39,601 nt of DNA from Candidatus Martarchaeota archaeon (GTDB lineage Archaea; Micrarchaeota; Micrarchaeia; Micrarchaeales; CABMGC01), in assembly GCA_023379055.1 (NCBI GenBank), contig JAMCSX010000010.1, forward strand, positions 1 through 39,601. The letters run 5' to 3'. The notes below the pieces were generated by a model. It made no database searches and was not told the DNA's origin. It was given only the letters and a program-made list of their open reading frames with translations. The position numbers were made by a program, and so were the translations under genes. Positions 1-7,576 of this stretch are shown here, piece by piece. The number at the start of each line of letters is the position of its first letter. Within the stretch, counting starts at the first letter, position 1.

Positions 1-1
1 C

Positions 2-193
2 ACTGACTATGACGCTGGGCTTGAGGGCAGGTCAGATATAAAGCCTGTAACAAACGACCAGGTGATAAAGATTTTCTCAGAGAACGTATCGAAGGCAAAG
101 GAAATAATACACAGCATGATAAAATCCATGCCAATGAACAGGTCATGCAACTGCCAGCATTCATTAGATGGCGCAATAATGACGCATAAATAA
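2..193 (+). CDS. mtnP: 5'-methylthioadenosine phosphorylase, C-terminal fragment
   Basis: The gene is cut by the left edge; only the last 63 codons are present, in frame from base 2 to a TAA at 191-193. The fragment starts with TDYD and continues KPVTNDQVIKIF, ENVSKAKEII and a C-terminal CNCQHSLDGAI. This is the usual tail of archaeal/eukaryotic MTA phosphorylases (PNP superfamily), in which the TDYD segment lines the purine pocket and a CxC near the C terminus is common in thermophilic homologues. The enzyme splits 5'-methylthioadenosine into adenine and 5-methylthioribose-1-phosphate. mtnA, which uses that product, lies 2.6 kb downstream, so the two probably belong to one salvage route. The identification rests on the tail only. 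Confidence 0.82.
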   Translation, partial: TDYDAGLEGRSDIKPVTNDQVIKIFSENVSKAKEIIHSMIKSMPMNRSCNCQHSLDGAIMTHK

Positions 194-196
194 GGG

Positions 197-206
197 CTTT
201 ATAAAG
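197..206 (+). promoter_or_regulatory. TATA-box-like element before the kinase-methyltransferase gene
   Basis: The sequence ctttataaag lies 25-34 bases before the GTG at 231. That spacing fits a leaderless or near-leaderless archaeal transcript starting at 231 or at the ATG 237. It argues against the internal ATG 357 as the only start. Confidence 0.45.
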
Positions 207-230
207 AGGATTTAACATACCTGAGATTTT

Positions 231-1559
231 GTGATTATGGGTGGAATATTTAAAAAAAGATTTGGCCATGAGCCATCGGGAGATTTACCTGTGATTTCCG
301 GAGAAAATCTTCCACAATGCAAGGAAAAGCATCCACAGATTTCATCCAAAGGGCGCATGAAAGAAGTTTTCCTGCTAGTCGGACCCATAGCTGTAGGGAA
401 GTCCCATGTTGGAAATCTGATCGAAAGGAATTTTGGCATCACTTTCTTTGACTATGAAGAAATTTTTGTTAAGGAACAACGGATTAATCCTAAAGGCTAT
501 TTGGAACGTGCAGAACAAATCGCAGAGCATGCAATTTTAGACTTCCTAGAAGAGAACGGAAGAATATGCTTTGAAAATACTATGAGTAGGCCCTATTCTA
601 CCAAAATTCTAGAAAAACTCCGGCAAATAGCAGATGTTCGAATTATATATGTCAATGCATCATTAGACCTTACCCTGAAAAGGCTTGAAAGAAGAGATGG
701 CAGCATACACGTAAGATGGACGCCTGAAGAAGTAAGAGACATATATAATACAAGTAAAAATATTGAATTGGATTACGATCTTGTTCTGCAAAATGCTACG
801 TTATCAGACGAAGAACTACTACGTCAAATACAGGCAATTATGGATGAGAGGAAATGGGAACAGGATCATGTTGAAATAAGATTTAGAGGTCAGGAGCTAA
901 AATTCAGTAGTTGGAGCGGAAGCAATCTAACGGCTTACGATATGGAATATAAGCCATGGAGAACTGCATTCAGGAAAGAGAATGTTGACTACCTAAGACA
1001 CTATGATCTGAAACAAGGCGACGTGGTTATTGATGCTGGCGGATACAAAGGAACTTTTGCAGTATACGCAGCAAAAGCCGTAGGAGAAAGTGGACGGGTC
1101 ATAGTATTCGAACCAGACTCTGAAAATTACAAAATGCTGCAGAAAAATATTGAATTAAATGGCCTAATAAATGTAACTTTAATACACAAGGCATTATGGG
1201 GAGAAACGGACAGACTCCTATTTAATGACAAACATACAGCGGGGTCTTCATTTTTCGGCGGAAGTTTTAATACTAGGGAAATCGATGCAGTTTCACTGGA
1301 CGAAGAACTAAAGAAGCTCGCGGTAACTCGTGTAGACTTTATAAAAATGGATATTGAAGGTTCCGAAATCCAAGCCTTAAACGGTGCAAAACGTACTTTG
1401 ACAGAAAATGATGCCAATATGGCAATAGCATCCTATCATATCATAGACGGAAAGCGAACTTCGACTAAGGTAGAAGAGATCTTAAGAGACTTAGGATATA
1501 TTGCTAGTACTGAGGTTCCACAACATCCAATTACCTATGGAGTTAAAAAAAGAAAGTGA
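231..1559 (+). CDS. Fusion protein: P-loop (shikimate/adenylate-kinase-like) kinase + FkbM-family methyltransferase
   Basis: A 442-residue two-domain protein. The N-terminal half is a small-molecule kinase-like P-loop domain: Walker A GPIAVGKS at about 51-58 and the later segment YVNASLDLTLKRLERRD, typical of AAA_33/adenylate-kinase-like folds. The C-terminal half (about 255-435) is a class I SAM methyltransferase of the FkbM type: motif I VIDAGGYKG, acidic VFEPD at the end of strand 2, and the FkbM hallmark FIKMDIEGSE. The substrate is unknown. The gene is AT-rich compared with mtnA, as are the next two genes, and it lies between mtnP and mtnA. A possible role in modifying a ribose-phosphate intermediate is inference. 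GTG 231 or ATG 237 fits the TATA box; ATG 357, just before Walker A, is an alternative. Confidence 0.75.
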   Translation: MIMGGIFKKRFGHEPSGDLPVISGENLPQCKEKHPQISSKGRMKEVFLLVGPIAVGKSHVGNLIERNFGITFFDYEEIFVKEQRINPKGYLERAEQIAEHAILDFLEENGRICFENTMSRPYSTKILEKLRQIADVRIIYVNASLDLTLKRLERRDGSIHVRWTPEEVRDIYNTSKNIELDYDLVLQNATLSDEELLRQIQAIMDERKWEQDHVEIRFRGQELKFSSWSGSNLTAYDMEYKPWRTAFRKENVDYLRHYDLKQGDVVIDAGGYKGTFAVYAAKAVGESGRVIVFEPDSENYKMLQKNIELNGLINVTLIHKALWGETDRLLFNDKHTAGSSFFGGSFNTREIDAVSLDEELKKLAVTRVDFIKMDIEGSEIQALNGAKRTLTENDANMAIASYHIIDGKRTSTKVEEILRDLGYIASTEVPQHPITYGVKKRK

Positions 1560-1563
1560 TAAA

Positions 1564-2121
1564 ATGGCAGAAGATAATAGCATCAAAAGGCCCCGCGCGA
1601 TACGAATAGAAGACGTGATCAAAGAGCATGTGCAAGAGTTCATAGATAATGGAAAACTTATTGACAAAAATGGATTAGCTATCGGAAGCGGAGGCAATAT
1701 GAGCGTGAGAGTTCTCGGTGGGATTTTGATAACATCTACAGGGTCAATGCTTTCAGATCTAAAGCCAGACGAAATTGTGTTTGTAGGGGCTGCCAACAGT
1801 GATGCTGTCTATTTTACAGGATCTAAAAAACCATCTTCAGAAACAATAACACATTGGATGATATACCAGAAAAATCCCGGTGTAAAAGCAATATCTCATG
1901 TCAATACGGGGCCTAAAAATAGTAAAAACATCACAGTATCAGAAAGGGAAATACCTTATGGTACAAAGGAACTGGGCGATGATACTGCAATGTTACTTCA
2001 AAAAGCAGATGTAGTCATGATGAAAAACCACGGTTTGATGGCAATCGGAAGCAGTCTTACAGAGGCGACCAGACGGGCGATAGATGCTGGCGACAAGGAA
2101 AAGCCATACACTTTCATATAA
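1564..2121 (+). CDS. Class II aldolase/adducin-domain protein (MtnB/FucA-like), altered metal site
   Basis: A 185-residue single-domain protein of the class II aldolase fold: GSGGNMSVR (41-49), STGSMLSDL, catalytic-type Glu93 in SSE, then SHVN (111-114) and MKNHG with His156. FucA/AraD/MtnB proteins coordinate Zn2+ through an HxH pair plus a later His. Here the pair reads His112-Val-Asn114, so one ligand is replaced. Family members dehydrate methylthioribulose-1-phosphate (MtnB) or cleave sugar-1-phosphates to DHAP and an aldehyde; either would follow MtnA, encoded nearby. ATG 1564 is chosen, 4 bases after the previous stop; an in-frame TTG at 1501 would overlap the upstream gene and adds no family sequence. 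Catalysis is uncertain because of the altered ligand. Confidence 0.78.
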   Translation: MAEDNSIKRPRAIRIEDVIKEHVQEFIDNGKLIDKNGLAIGSGGNMSVRVLGGILITSTGSMLSDLKPDEIVFVGAANSDAVYFTGSKKPSSETITHWMIYQKNPGVKAISHVNTGPKNSKNITVSEREIPYGTKELGDDTAMLLQKADVVMMKNHGLMAIGSSLTEATRRAIDAGDKEKPYTFI

Positions 2122-2163
2122 TGGCATAATATTGAGTATATTCTAAAACGTTGGGCAACCTTT

Positions 2164-2826
2164 ATGCAAAAGGCAAATATCATAAGTAAAAAAGGACAAA
2201 GGCTTCAACAGATTACAATCAGATACATATTATTGGATGTACATGGGGTGCTTACTGATGGAAAGGAGAGGAAACGTTTCATTTATCAAATGGAAAAAAA
2301 ATACGGAATGAATTATGACTTACATAATTCACTGTGGGGGTTTCATTTAGGTTCACTTGACAGAGGGTCAGAAAAACCAAATGATTACATAAAGGTCATA
2401 AATAAAGTCTTCGATACGCATTTTCATGCAAATGAATATTACAAGTTATTTACGAAGCAAATAAAAGCAAATAAAGTCCTAATCAAGGAGCTAAGCAAGA
2501 TAGAAAGTAAAAAGGTATGCATAGTCTCAGATAATTTTCCATCAATAAGTGCCACTCTGCCCAAAGTGCTCGGCAACCATTTTAAAAAATATAAAAAATT
2601 TTATTCTTTCAAGCTTCACAAGACAAAGTCAGAAGGAATGCTCCAAACCGTATTAAAGAAACTGGATGTCAAACCCGGCGAATGCTTGTTTATTGACGAC
2701 AATGATAAACATGTAAAAGAAGCCATAAGGTCGGGTATTAATGCGGTGTTGTTCAGTACAAACAGTGAATTATTCAACGATCTCAAAAAATATAATATAT
2801 CATTGCAGGCTGTTCCCGGCCCATAA
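2164..2826 (+). CDS. HAD-superfamily hydrolase-like protein with DxH in motif I
   Basis: A 220-residue HAD-fold protein. Motif I reads LLDVHGVLTDG (Asp25 as the putative nucleophile), motif II is VSDN (Ser), a motif III Lys lies in HKTKSEG, and motif IV is FIDDND. In HAD phosphatases the residue two after the nucleophile is the Asp that acts as general acid/base; here it is His27. The middle carries a helical cap. HAD enzymes act in methionine salvage (MtnC, MtnX), which suits the neighbourhood, but the specific substrate cannot be read. The gene is strongly AT-rich and Lys-rich, unlike mtnA. Its stop overlaps the first base of the mtnA ATG (TAATG), implying co-translation. Confidence 0.7.
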   Translation: MQKANIISKKGQRLQQITIRYILLDVHGVLTDGKERKRFIYQMEKKYGMNYDLHNSLWGFHLGSLDRGSEKPNDYIKVINKVFDTHFHANEYYKLFTKQIKANKVLIKELSKIESKKVCIVSDNFPSISATLPKVLGNHFKKYKKFYSFKLHKTKSEGMLQTVLKKLDVKPGECLFIDDNDKHVKEAIRSGINAVLFSTNSELFNDLKKYNISLQAVPGP

Positions 2827-3989
2827 TGGATGCATTATCTATAGCGAAAAAAGGCGATTTCATGACCAATGTATCTACAAATGTGGTGCCCATAAGGTGG
2901 GATGATGGAAAGGGAGAGATCGTATGGCTTGATAATTCGCAGATTCCGTGGAAAGAAGTGAACGTCTCCTCAAAGGATCTCGAAAGGCTTATCAATGCAA
3001 TACAGAAGCTAGAGATTAGGGGCGCGCCGATACTGGGTGAAGCCGGAGCGTACGGAACCGCAATGATTGCAAATAATTCAAACGACTCCAAGGATGACAT
3101 ACTGAAGAATGTGACCGAGCACGGCAACAGGCTTGCTGCCGCAAGGCCTACTGCAGTAAATCTAAGCTGGGGAGTGCGGTGCATACAGGACGTAGTAAAG
3201 GATGAGATAGGCAGGGGTGCAGGCCCCAAGGAGATAAAGAGCGCAACCATATCTGCTGCAAAGAAGATACAGGCAGACAACATCGAGGCAACGCATAAGA
3301 TGGGCGAACAGGGAAAGCATCTTGTGCATGATGGCGATGTTCTTGTTACTGTATGCAATGCCGGAACCCTTGCATGCGACGGACTTGGCACGTCAACTGC
3401 ACCACTGCGCGCTGCATGGGCAGACGGCGTAAAATTCAGGGTGCTCACAACATATACTGCGCCGCTGTATCAGGGTGCAAGACTCACTGCGTGGGAGCTC
3501 CACAAGGACGGCATACCTGTGCAGGTAATAACAGACAACATGGCCGGCCATCTCATGAGGGAGGAAAAGGCAACTGCGGTCTGGGCAGGTGCGGACAGGA
3601 TACTTGGAAACTATACGGAAGAGAGCGGATCAGTATACAACAAGATAGGTACTTTCGGGCTCTCGCTTATGGCGCGCGAGTTAGGCATAAAGATGTACGT
3701 TGCGGCTCCAACATCAACAATAGATCCTGTGCACACTATAGCTGATGTCAAGATAGAGCAGAGAAAGCCAGAGGAGGTTGAGACGCTTCTGGGCGGAACC
3801 ACGGTAGTGCCGGAGGGCGTAAGAGTAATCAATCCGGCATTTGACCGGACGCCTCCAAGCCATGTGTCTGCAATAGTCACGGAGCTCGGAGTTGCAGAGG
3901 CGCCTTACAACGTTTCCCTTACAAGAATGCTTGAGCTTCCAGAAAGCATGGTGAAGGTTATGGAGAATACTCCTGGCAGAAAAGGATGA
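2826..3989 (+). CDS. mtnA: Methylthioribose-1-phosphate isomerase
   Basis: A 387-residue protein of the MtnA/aIF2B family that converts 5-methylthioribose-1-phosphate to the ribulose form, the step after MtnP. Visible signatures are RGAPILGEAGAYG, TVCNAGTLA with the catalytic-type Cys, GLGTSTAPL, the acid in ITDNMAGHLM, GADRI, and NKIGTF near the end of the core. The NAG after the Cys and the length (MtnA about 350) favour MtnA over ribose-1,5-bisphosphate isomerase or eIF2B-like subunits, though the families are close. ATG 2826 overlaps the HAD stop by one base; ATG 2862 is a good alternative because the family sequence starts soon after. Base composition returns to the genome norm here. Confidence 0.88.
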   Translation: MDALSIAKKGDFMTNVSTNVVPIRWDDGKGEIVWLDNSQIPWKEVNVSSKDLERLINAIQKLEIRGAPILGEAGAYGTAMIANNSNDSKDDILKNVTEHGNRLAAARPTAVNLSWGVRCIQDVVKDEIGRGAGPKEIKSATISAAKKIQADNIEATHKMGEQGKHLVHDGDVLVTVCNAGTLACDGLGTSTAPLRAAWADGVKFRVLTTYTAPLYQGARLTAWELHKDGIPVQVITDNMAGHLMREEKATAVWAGADRILGNYTEESGSVYNKIGTFGLSLMARELGIKMYVAAPTSTIDPVHTIADVKIEQRKPEEVETLLGGTTVVPEGVRVINPAFDRTPPSHVSAIVTELGVAEAPYNVSLTRMLELPESMVKVMENTPGRKG

Positions 3990-4034
3990 ATTCCTGATTT
4001 CTCAATGTACAAAATGGTTTACAGTAAAATAAGC

Positions 4035-5282
4035 TTACCTGCCCCCTAATCCAAGCTTGCTGTGCAGGTCCGCAAAGAATCTTTCGCAATCCCTAAGCAT
4101 TCCAGACTTCATTACCACGATGTCGTCATTCCTTGCCCCTAGCACGCTCTTCACAAACTTGGACTCATTTCTTACGGATTCGTGCGCATCGGTATATACC
4201 CCTCCGTATTCATTTGCATTTATTATACTGCCTAAGTTCTTCGCATGTTCTGCTCCAAGTTTTACTGCAAGTACCCTTCCGCCTCCGCGTATTGCGCTGT
4301 TTATTGCAACTTCGCCAGTGTCCGCGAATATTCCTGTAACATCAAATATTGTCATGTGGTTTATGCTGCTGTCTTTGTTGATAGCAATGTATCTGCCACC
4401 ATACTTATCAAAGCCCTGCAGGGCAATGCCTACTCCTGCCAGAAGCGCTATTGCAATGTAATACGGCTGTATATTCTCACCAAGCATGATATATGCGAGC
4501 ACGAAGGTTATGAACGGTGAGAATGCATATACATTAGATACTATGGTTGCCTTTATTGGCCTAAGCGCAGTAAGGTAAAGGAAGAAGCTGAATACATTGA
4601 AGACAATTCCAATATACATAAGCACTGCAATCTGTGCGGTATTGAGTGCCTGAATCCGCATGCCTCCAAGCACAAACAATGCAAGGAAAATAACGAGCAT
4701 AGTTGCAGAGGCAACTGCAACAAGTACGCCTATATCAACAATGTACTTCTTTATCATTATGACTGACAGCGCATACATGAATGCCATGGCTATCAGGAAT
4801 ATTACTATCCCAACATTGCTGTTCTGAAATATTGCAAGAGGGTTGCCTGCGCTTATTCCTATGAATAATCCGACGAATGCAAACGACAGCGCTGCGATCT
4901 GATATCTGCTTAATCTCTCCTTCAATAGCGTGGGAAGCAAGAGAAGCATAAGAAGCGGCGAGAGCCTGAATACCGCAGTTGCAAGTGATGCACTTACGTA
5001 CTTTTCCGCAAACGCAATTCCAAATTCTATAGGAAGATAGGTAACTATCCCTGTAAAGCAAAGTAGGGCAAGCCTTTTTGGATTCTTCACTGAAGCTACA
5101 AGCTCGCCTAGCCTTCCCCTATACCATACAAATGCTATTGATACCGGCACTGACACTCCGTAAAGCATGAGAAAGAATTCATAAAGATTCACTCCCTTGG
5201 AAAATACCAGCAATACTGGTATCAGTGCTCCGGAGAATAATGTGAGCACAAGCAGTGCATACGCCTTTGTCTTAAGCTCCAT
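4035..5282 (-). CDS. EamA/DMT-superfamily transporter with an extra C-terminal soluble domain
   Basis: A 415-residue protein. The first about 290 residues form ten hydrophobic helices arranged as two EamA repeats; repeat 1 ends near LPTLLKERLSRYQ and repeat 2 near YIMLGENIQPYY, the usual duplicated E-containing loop. DMT carriers export or import small metabolites; the substrate cannot be read. Residues about 297-415 are soluble and charged (IFDVTGIFADTGE, AIRGGGRVLAVKLGAEHAKN, MLRDCERFFADLHSKLG) and are not part of a standard DMT. The topology would place this tail in the cytoplasm. ATG 5282 is chosen because a TATA-like tttata lies about 30 bases upstream on this strand; an in-frame ATG at 5381 adds 33 polar residues. 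Divergent from a regulator that may control it. Confidence 0.85.
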   Translation of the reverse strand: MELKTKAYALLVLTLFSGALIPVLLVFSKGVNLYEFFLMLYGVSVPVSIAFVWYRGRLGELVASVKNPKRLALLCFTGIVTYLPIEFGIAFAEKYVSASLATAVFRLSPLLMLLLLPTLLKERLSRYQIAALSFAFVGLFIGISAGNPLAIFQNSNVGIVIFLIAMAFMYALSVIMIKKYIVDIGVLVAVASATMLVIFLALFVLGGMRIQALNTAQIAVLMYIGIVFNVFSFFLYLTALRPIKATIVSNVYAFSPFITFVLAYIMLGENIQPYYIAIALLAGVGIALQGFDKYGGRYIAINKDSSINHMTIFDVTGIFADTGEVAINSAIRGGGRVLAVKLGAEHAKNLGSIINANEYGGVYTDAHESVRNESKFVKSVLGARNDDIVVMKSGMLRDCERFFADLHSKLGLGGR

Positions 5283-5383
5283 TATATCTGATTTTCCATT
5301 GATCTGCCCTGGTATAAATACATTTCGATGTTTTACAATATTATTACACTTCGTTGTTATTCTGCCACTATTTATAAGCATTT

Positions 5384-5400
5384 GTATTATATACTAATTA
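5384..5400 (+). promoter_or_regulatory. TATA-like element of the double-HTH regulator
   Basis: An AT-rich stretch, gtattatatactaatta, ends 13 bases before ATG 5413, with its TATA core about 22-26 bases upstream. The same 130-bp region carries promoter elements for the divergent transporter, so binding by the regulator here could affect both genes (inference). Confidence 0.45.
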
Positions 5401-5412
5401 GTAAGTGGTCAG

Positions 5413-6468
5413 ATGCATATGGTTGAAAAAAAGGAATTGGAAGCAGGCGAATTTGTAAGCGGATTCGATGAACGGTACACTCAGCAGTCACGGCTTTTGT
5501 TGAGGCAGATATCGGAAAATTCAAGGACATCCATACTTAACCTATCAAAGAAATTGAAAGTATCAAGGAAGACTGCCAAGGACAGGCTGCTCATGCTGCG
5601 CCGTGAGCTCGGGATACGATACACCATAGAGTTCAATGAAAGCGTAATAAAGCTTACAAGCCCGCACGTAATACTTGCGAAATTCACTAATATCCCGGAC
5701 TACGATGAAGTTACTCGCATACTCTCCTCCTCGTACATACCGCAGCTTGCAGTTGCAATGAAAGGAAAGTACGACCTGTTCATATATGCAAATGCGACAT
5801 CAAGCAGCGACTATGTGCACTGGGACAAGAGCACGCAGATAAAACTTGCCAAATACGGGGTGTCGTGGCATGCCTCTGACGTTGCACATGAACAGCTAGG
5901 ATATTTTCCTCTAAGAAATGAGGCAATAGACCATGTGCCGCTCAAGCCAGAGCTAAGATCGCTCCTCAAGGTGCTGAACTCGGATTCCAGGATAACCTTC
6001 AGTGACATATCAAAATCCATAGGCATGCATTTTAATACAGTTGCATACAACTTCAACAAACTGCTGAGGCTAGGCATCATAAAGCGCTTTACCATATCGA
6101 TGTCGCCGCCAAGGAAGTCAATTGTGATGTCATTATTCAGCAAGTACGTACTTTCAGACGGATTTGAGGAGGATGCAGCCAAGATAAGGAAGGTATACAC
6201 ATCAAGCGGAATGGACTATCCCACGATAAATAGGTATGTCATCTGCGCGCAGCTTGTGGGAAGCAACGACTTCTTTACAATGGGCGTATTTGACAACTAT
6301 GACACTGCATACAGCGAGATGGTGCTAAGGTACAAGGACAACTTTAGCAGACACAAGGTAAGGGTCGAGTATGGGAGCGTAAGCAAGGTGCTTCTTGGAA
6401 GGCTTCCTCTTAGGAGCATAGATGCAAAGAAGGAGTACAACATCATAAAATGGAATTCCGAGTACTAG
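5413..6468 (+). CDS. Double Lrp/AsnC-type HTH regulator (paralogue of the gene at 26853-28169)
   Basis: A 351-residue protein built from two Lrp-like units: HTH 1 at about 26-62 (SILNLSKKLKVSRKTAKDRL), a ferredoxin-like RAM-type part with GKYDLFIY, then HTH 2 at about 178-215 (ITFSDISKSIGMHFNTVAYNF) and a second alpha/beta part. Signatures shared with the 438-residue regulator at 26853-28169 are GIRYTIEF/GIRYTVEL, GKYDLFIY/GEFDLIIY and FPLRNE/VPLRQD, in the same order, so the two are paralogues. Lrp-type proteins bind DNA as dimers or octamers and sense small molecules. It is divergent from the DMT transporter, a usual arrangement for a local regulator. ATG 5413 suits the TATA spacing. Confidence 0.82.
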   Translation: MHMVEKKELEAGEFVSGFDERYTQQSRLLLRQISENSRTSILNLSKKLKVSRKTAKDRLLMLRRELGIRYTIEFNESVIKLTSPHVILAKFTNIPDYDEVTRILSSSYIPQLAVAMKGKYDLFIYANATSSSDYVHWDKSTQIKLAKYGVSWHASDVAHEQLGYFPLRNEAIDHVPLKPELRSLLKVLNSDSRITFSDISKSIGMHFNTVAYNFNKLLRLGIIKRFTISMSPPRKSIVMSLFSKYVLSDGFEEDAAKIRKVYTSSGMDYPTINRYVICAQLVGSNDFFTMGVFDNYDTAYSEMVLRYKDNFSRHKVRVEYGSVSKVLLGRLPLRSIDAKKEYNIIKWNSEY

Positions 6469-6560
6469 TCTGGCGAAGCGGCAGGGTTCAGCATTCCACA
6501 AAGGTGCTGGTCGTCAGCAACCTGGGTCGCGCATATGGAAAGGGTTAAATACCTACGCGG

Positions 6561-6570
6561 TTATAAAAGT
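6561..6570 (+). promoter_or_regulatory. TATA box of the large ribosomal operon
   Basis: ttataaaagt begins exactly 30 bases before ATG 6591. A second TATA-like ggttaaatac lies at 6543-6552. The spacing supports a leaderless mRNA starting at ATG 6591 and argues against the TTG at 6573 for the Rpp29 gene. Confidence 0.6.
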
Positions 6571-6590
6571 CTTTGCCCATCAATAAATTT

Positions 6591-6881
6591 ATGGATTATA
6601 GCAACAGGAATATAGTCATAAATGAGCTTATCGGGCTTAAGGCAAGGATAATAAAGTCTCTTGACAGCAGGCAGTACGGGACCTCCGGAACGGTAATAGA
6701 CGAGACCAAGAATACCCTTGTGCTTGAGACCGGTAAGGGCATAAAGACTGTGATGAAGAACATATCTGTATTCAGGTTCTATTCAGGAAATGGGTCCTTC
6801 ACCGTAAAAGGGGAAGAGATCAATTTCAGGCCGCATGAAAGGATTGAACGGGCTATGAGGTTTTACAGAGCAAGAAAGTGA
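6591..6881 (+). CDS. rnp1: Ribonuclease P protein component 1 (Rpp29/Pop4)
   Basis: A 96-residue protein of the archaeal Rpp29 family, a small Sm-like beta barrel that pairs with Rpp21 and binds the specificity domain of RNase P RNA in 5' tRNA maturation. Family marks: NELIGLKARII, GTVIDETKNTLVLET, and the terminal FRPHERIERAMRF. It opens the long ribosomal operon just before uS17, as in many archaea. ATG 6591 is preferred over an in-frame TTG at 6573 because a TATA box lies 30 bases upstream. The RNA partner of this enzyme is also encoded in the window (29060-29297). Confidence 0.92.
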   Translation: MDYSNRNIVINELIGLKARIIKSLDSRQYGTSGTVIDETKNTLVLETGKGIKTVMKNISVFRFYSGNGSFTVKGEEINFRPHERIERAMRFYRARK

Positions 6882-6885
6882 AAAA

Positions 6886-7170
6886 ATGGAATGCACCGAC
6901 ACAAGATGCCCGATACATCAAGGATTAAAGTACCGGGGGACGCAGTTCGAGGGCAGGGTGGTCAGCACTGGCGCGAAGAAGACAGCGATAGTGGAAGTAG
7001 ACTATACAAAATACGTTTACAAATACGAGCGGTCGCTCAGAAAGAGGTCAAGAATACCTGCCCATAATCCGGAGTGCATAAATGCGAAGGTTGACGACCT
7101 TGTGAATATCGCTGAGACCAGAAGGCTCAGCAAGACGAAGTCATTTGTAGTCACAAATGTGGTGAAATGA
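6886..7170 (+). CDS. rps17: Small ribosomal subunit protein uS17
   Basis: A 94-residue primary 16S rRNA-binding protein with an OB fold. The archaeal N-terminal cysteine element is present as CTDTRCPIHQG, then FEGRVVSTGAKKTAIVEV, YERSLRKRSRIPAHNP and the C-terminal ETRRLSKTKSFVV. It begins 4 bases after the Rpp29 stop and ends 4 bases before uL14, so it is translated from the operon mRNA. The N-terminal part before the Cys element is shorter than in many archaea. Confidence 0.95.
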   Translation: MECTDTRCPIHQGLKYRGTQFEGRVVSTGAKKTAIVEVDYTKYVYKYERSLRKRSRIPAHNPECINAKVDDLVNIAETRRLSKTKSFVVTNVVK

Positions 7171-7174
7171 TATT

Positions 7175-7576
7175 ATGAAAGGATTGTCAACCCATATAGT
7201 AAAGACTCTCGTGCCTGGGGCGGTAATACCCTGCGCTGACAACAGCGGGGCTTATGAATTCAGGATGATACACCTTATAGGAAAGACTGACGGAAGGCAC
7301 GGCAAGATGAGTGCTGCAGGAATAGGGGACATAGTCTCCGCAAGCGTAAGAAAGGGAACTGCGACTTACTTGAAGAAGCCTGTCCGCGTAGTGATAATAC
7401 GCCAGAAGCAGACGATAAGGCGTTCGAACGGAATGAGGGTAAAGTTTGAAGACAATGCAGGAATAATGGTAAGTGACGACAACCTTCCAATAGGTACCGA
7501 GGTCAAAGGTGCAATGGCCAGGGAGGTAGTGGAGAGATTCGTAAAGATAGCGGGTGTGGCGTCAAGAATAGTATGA
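7175..7576 (+). CDS. rpl14: Large ribosomal subunit protein uL14
   Basis: A 133-residue protein with the standard uL14 pattern: VPGAVIPCADNSGAYEFRMI, GIGDIVSASVRKG, VRVVIIRQKQTIRRSNGMRVKFEDNAGIMV and the KGAMAREVVERF end. It contacts helix h14 of the small subunit at bridge B8. The gene follows uS17 after a 4-base spacer, and its stop overlaps the ATGATG of uL24. Confidence 0.96.
   Translation: MKGLSTHIVKTLVPGAVIPCADNSGAYEFRMIHLIGKTDGRHGKMSAAGIGDIVSASVRKGTATYLKKPVRVVIIRQKQTIRRSNGMRVKFEDNAGIMVSDDNLPIGTEVKGAMAREVVERFVKIAGVASRIV

Noticed and set aside
1501-1563. TTG 1501 as start of the aldolase-like gene
   Set aside because: It lies inside the preceding gene and adds 21 residues unlike the family; ATG 1564 directly after the previous stop is better.
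2783-3448. Long open frame on the minus strand across mtnA
   Set aside because: It is Ser/Pro/Phe-rich antisense shadow of a clear mtnA and has no promoter or family match.
6469-6560. Possible tRNA or guide RNA between the regulator and rnp1
   Set aside because: Short hairpins exist (TGCTG/CAGCA at 6505-6519, CAGG-g-TT/AACCTG) but no cloverleaf, T-arm, CCA, box C/D or ACA pattern could be built.
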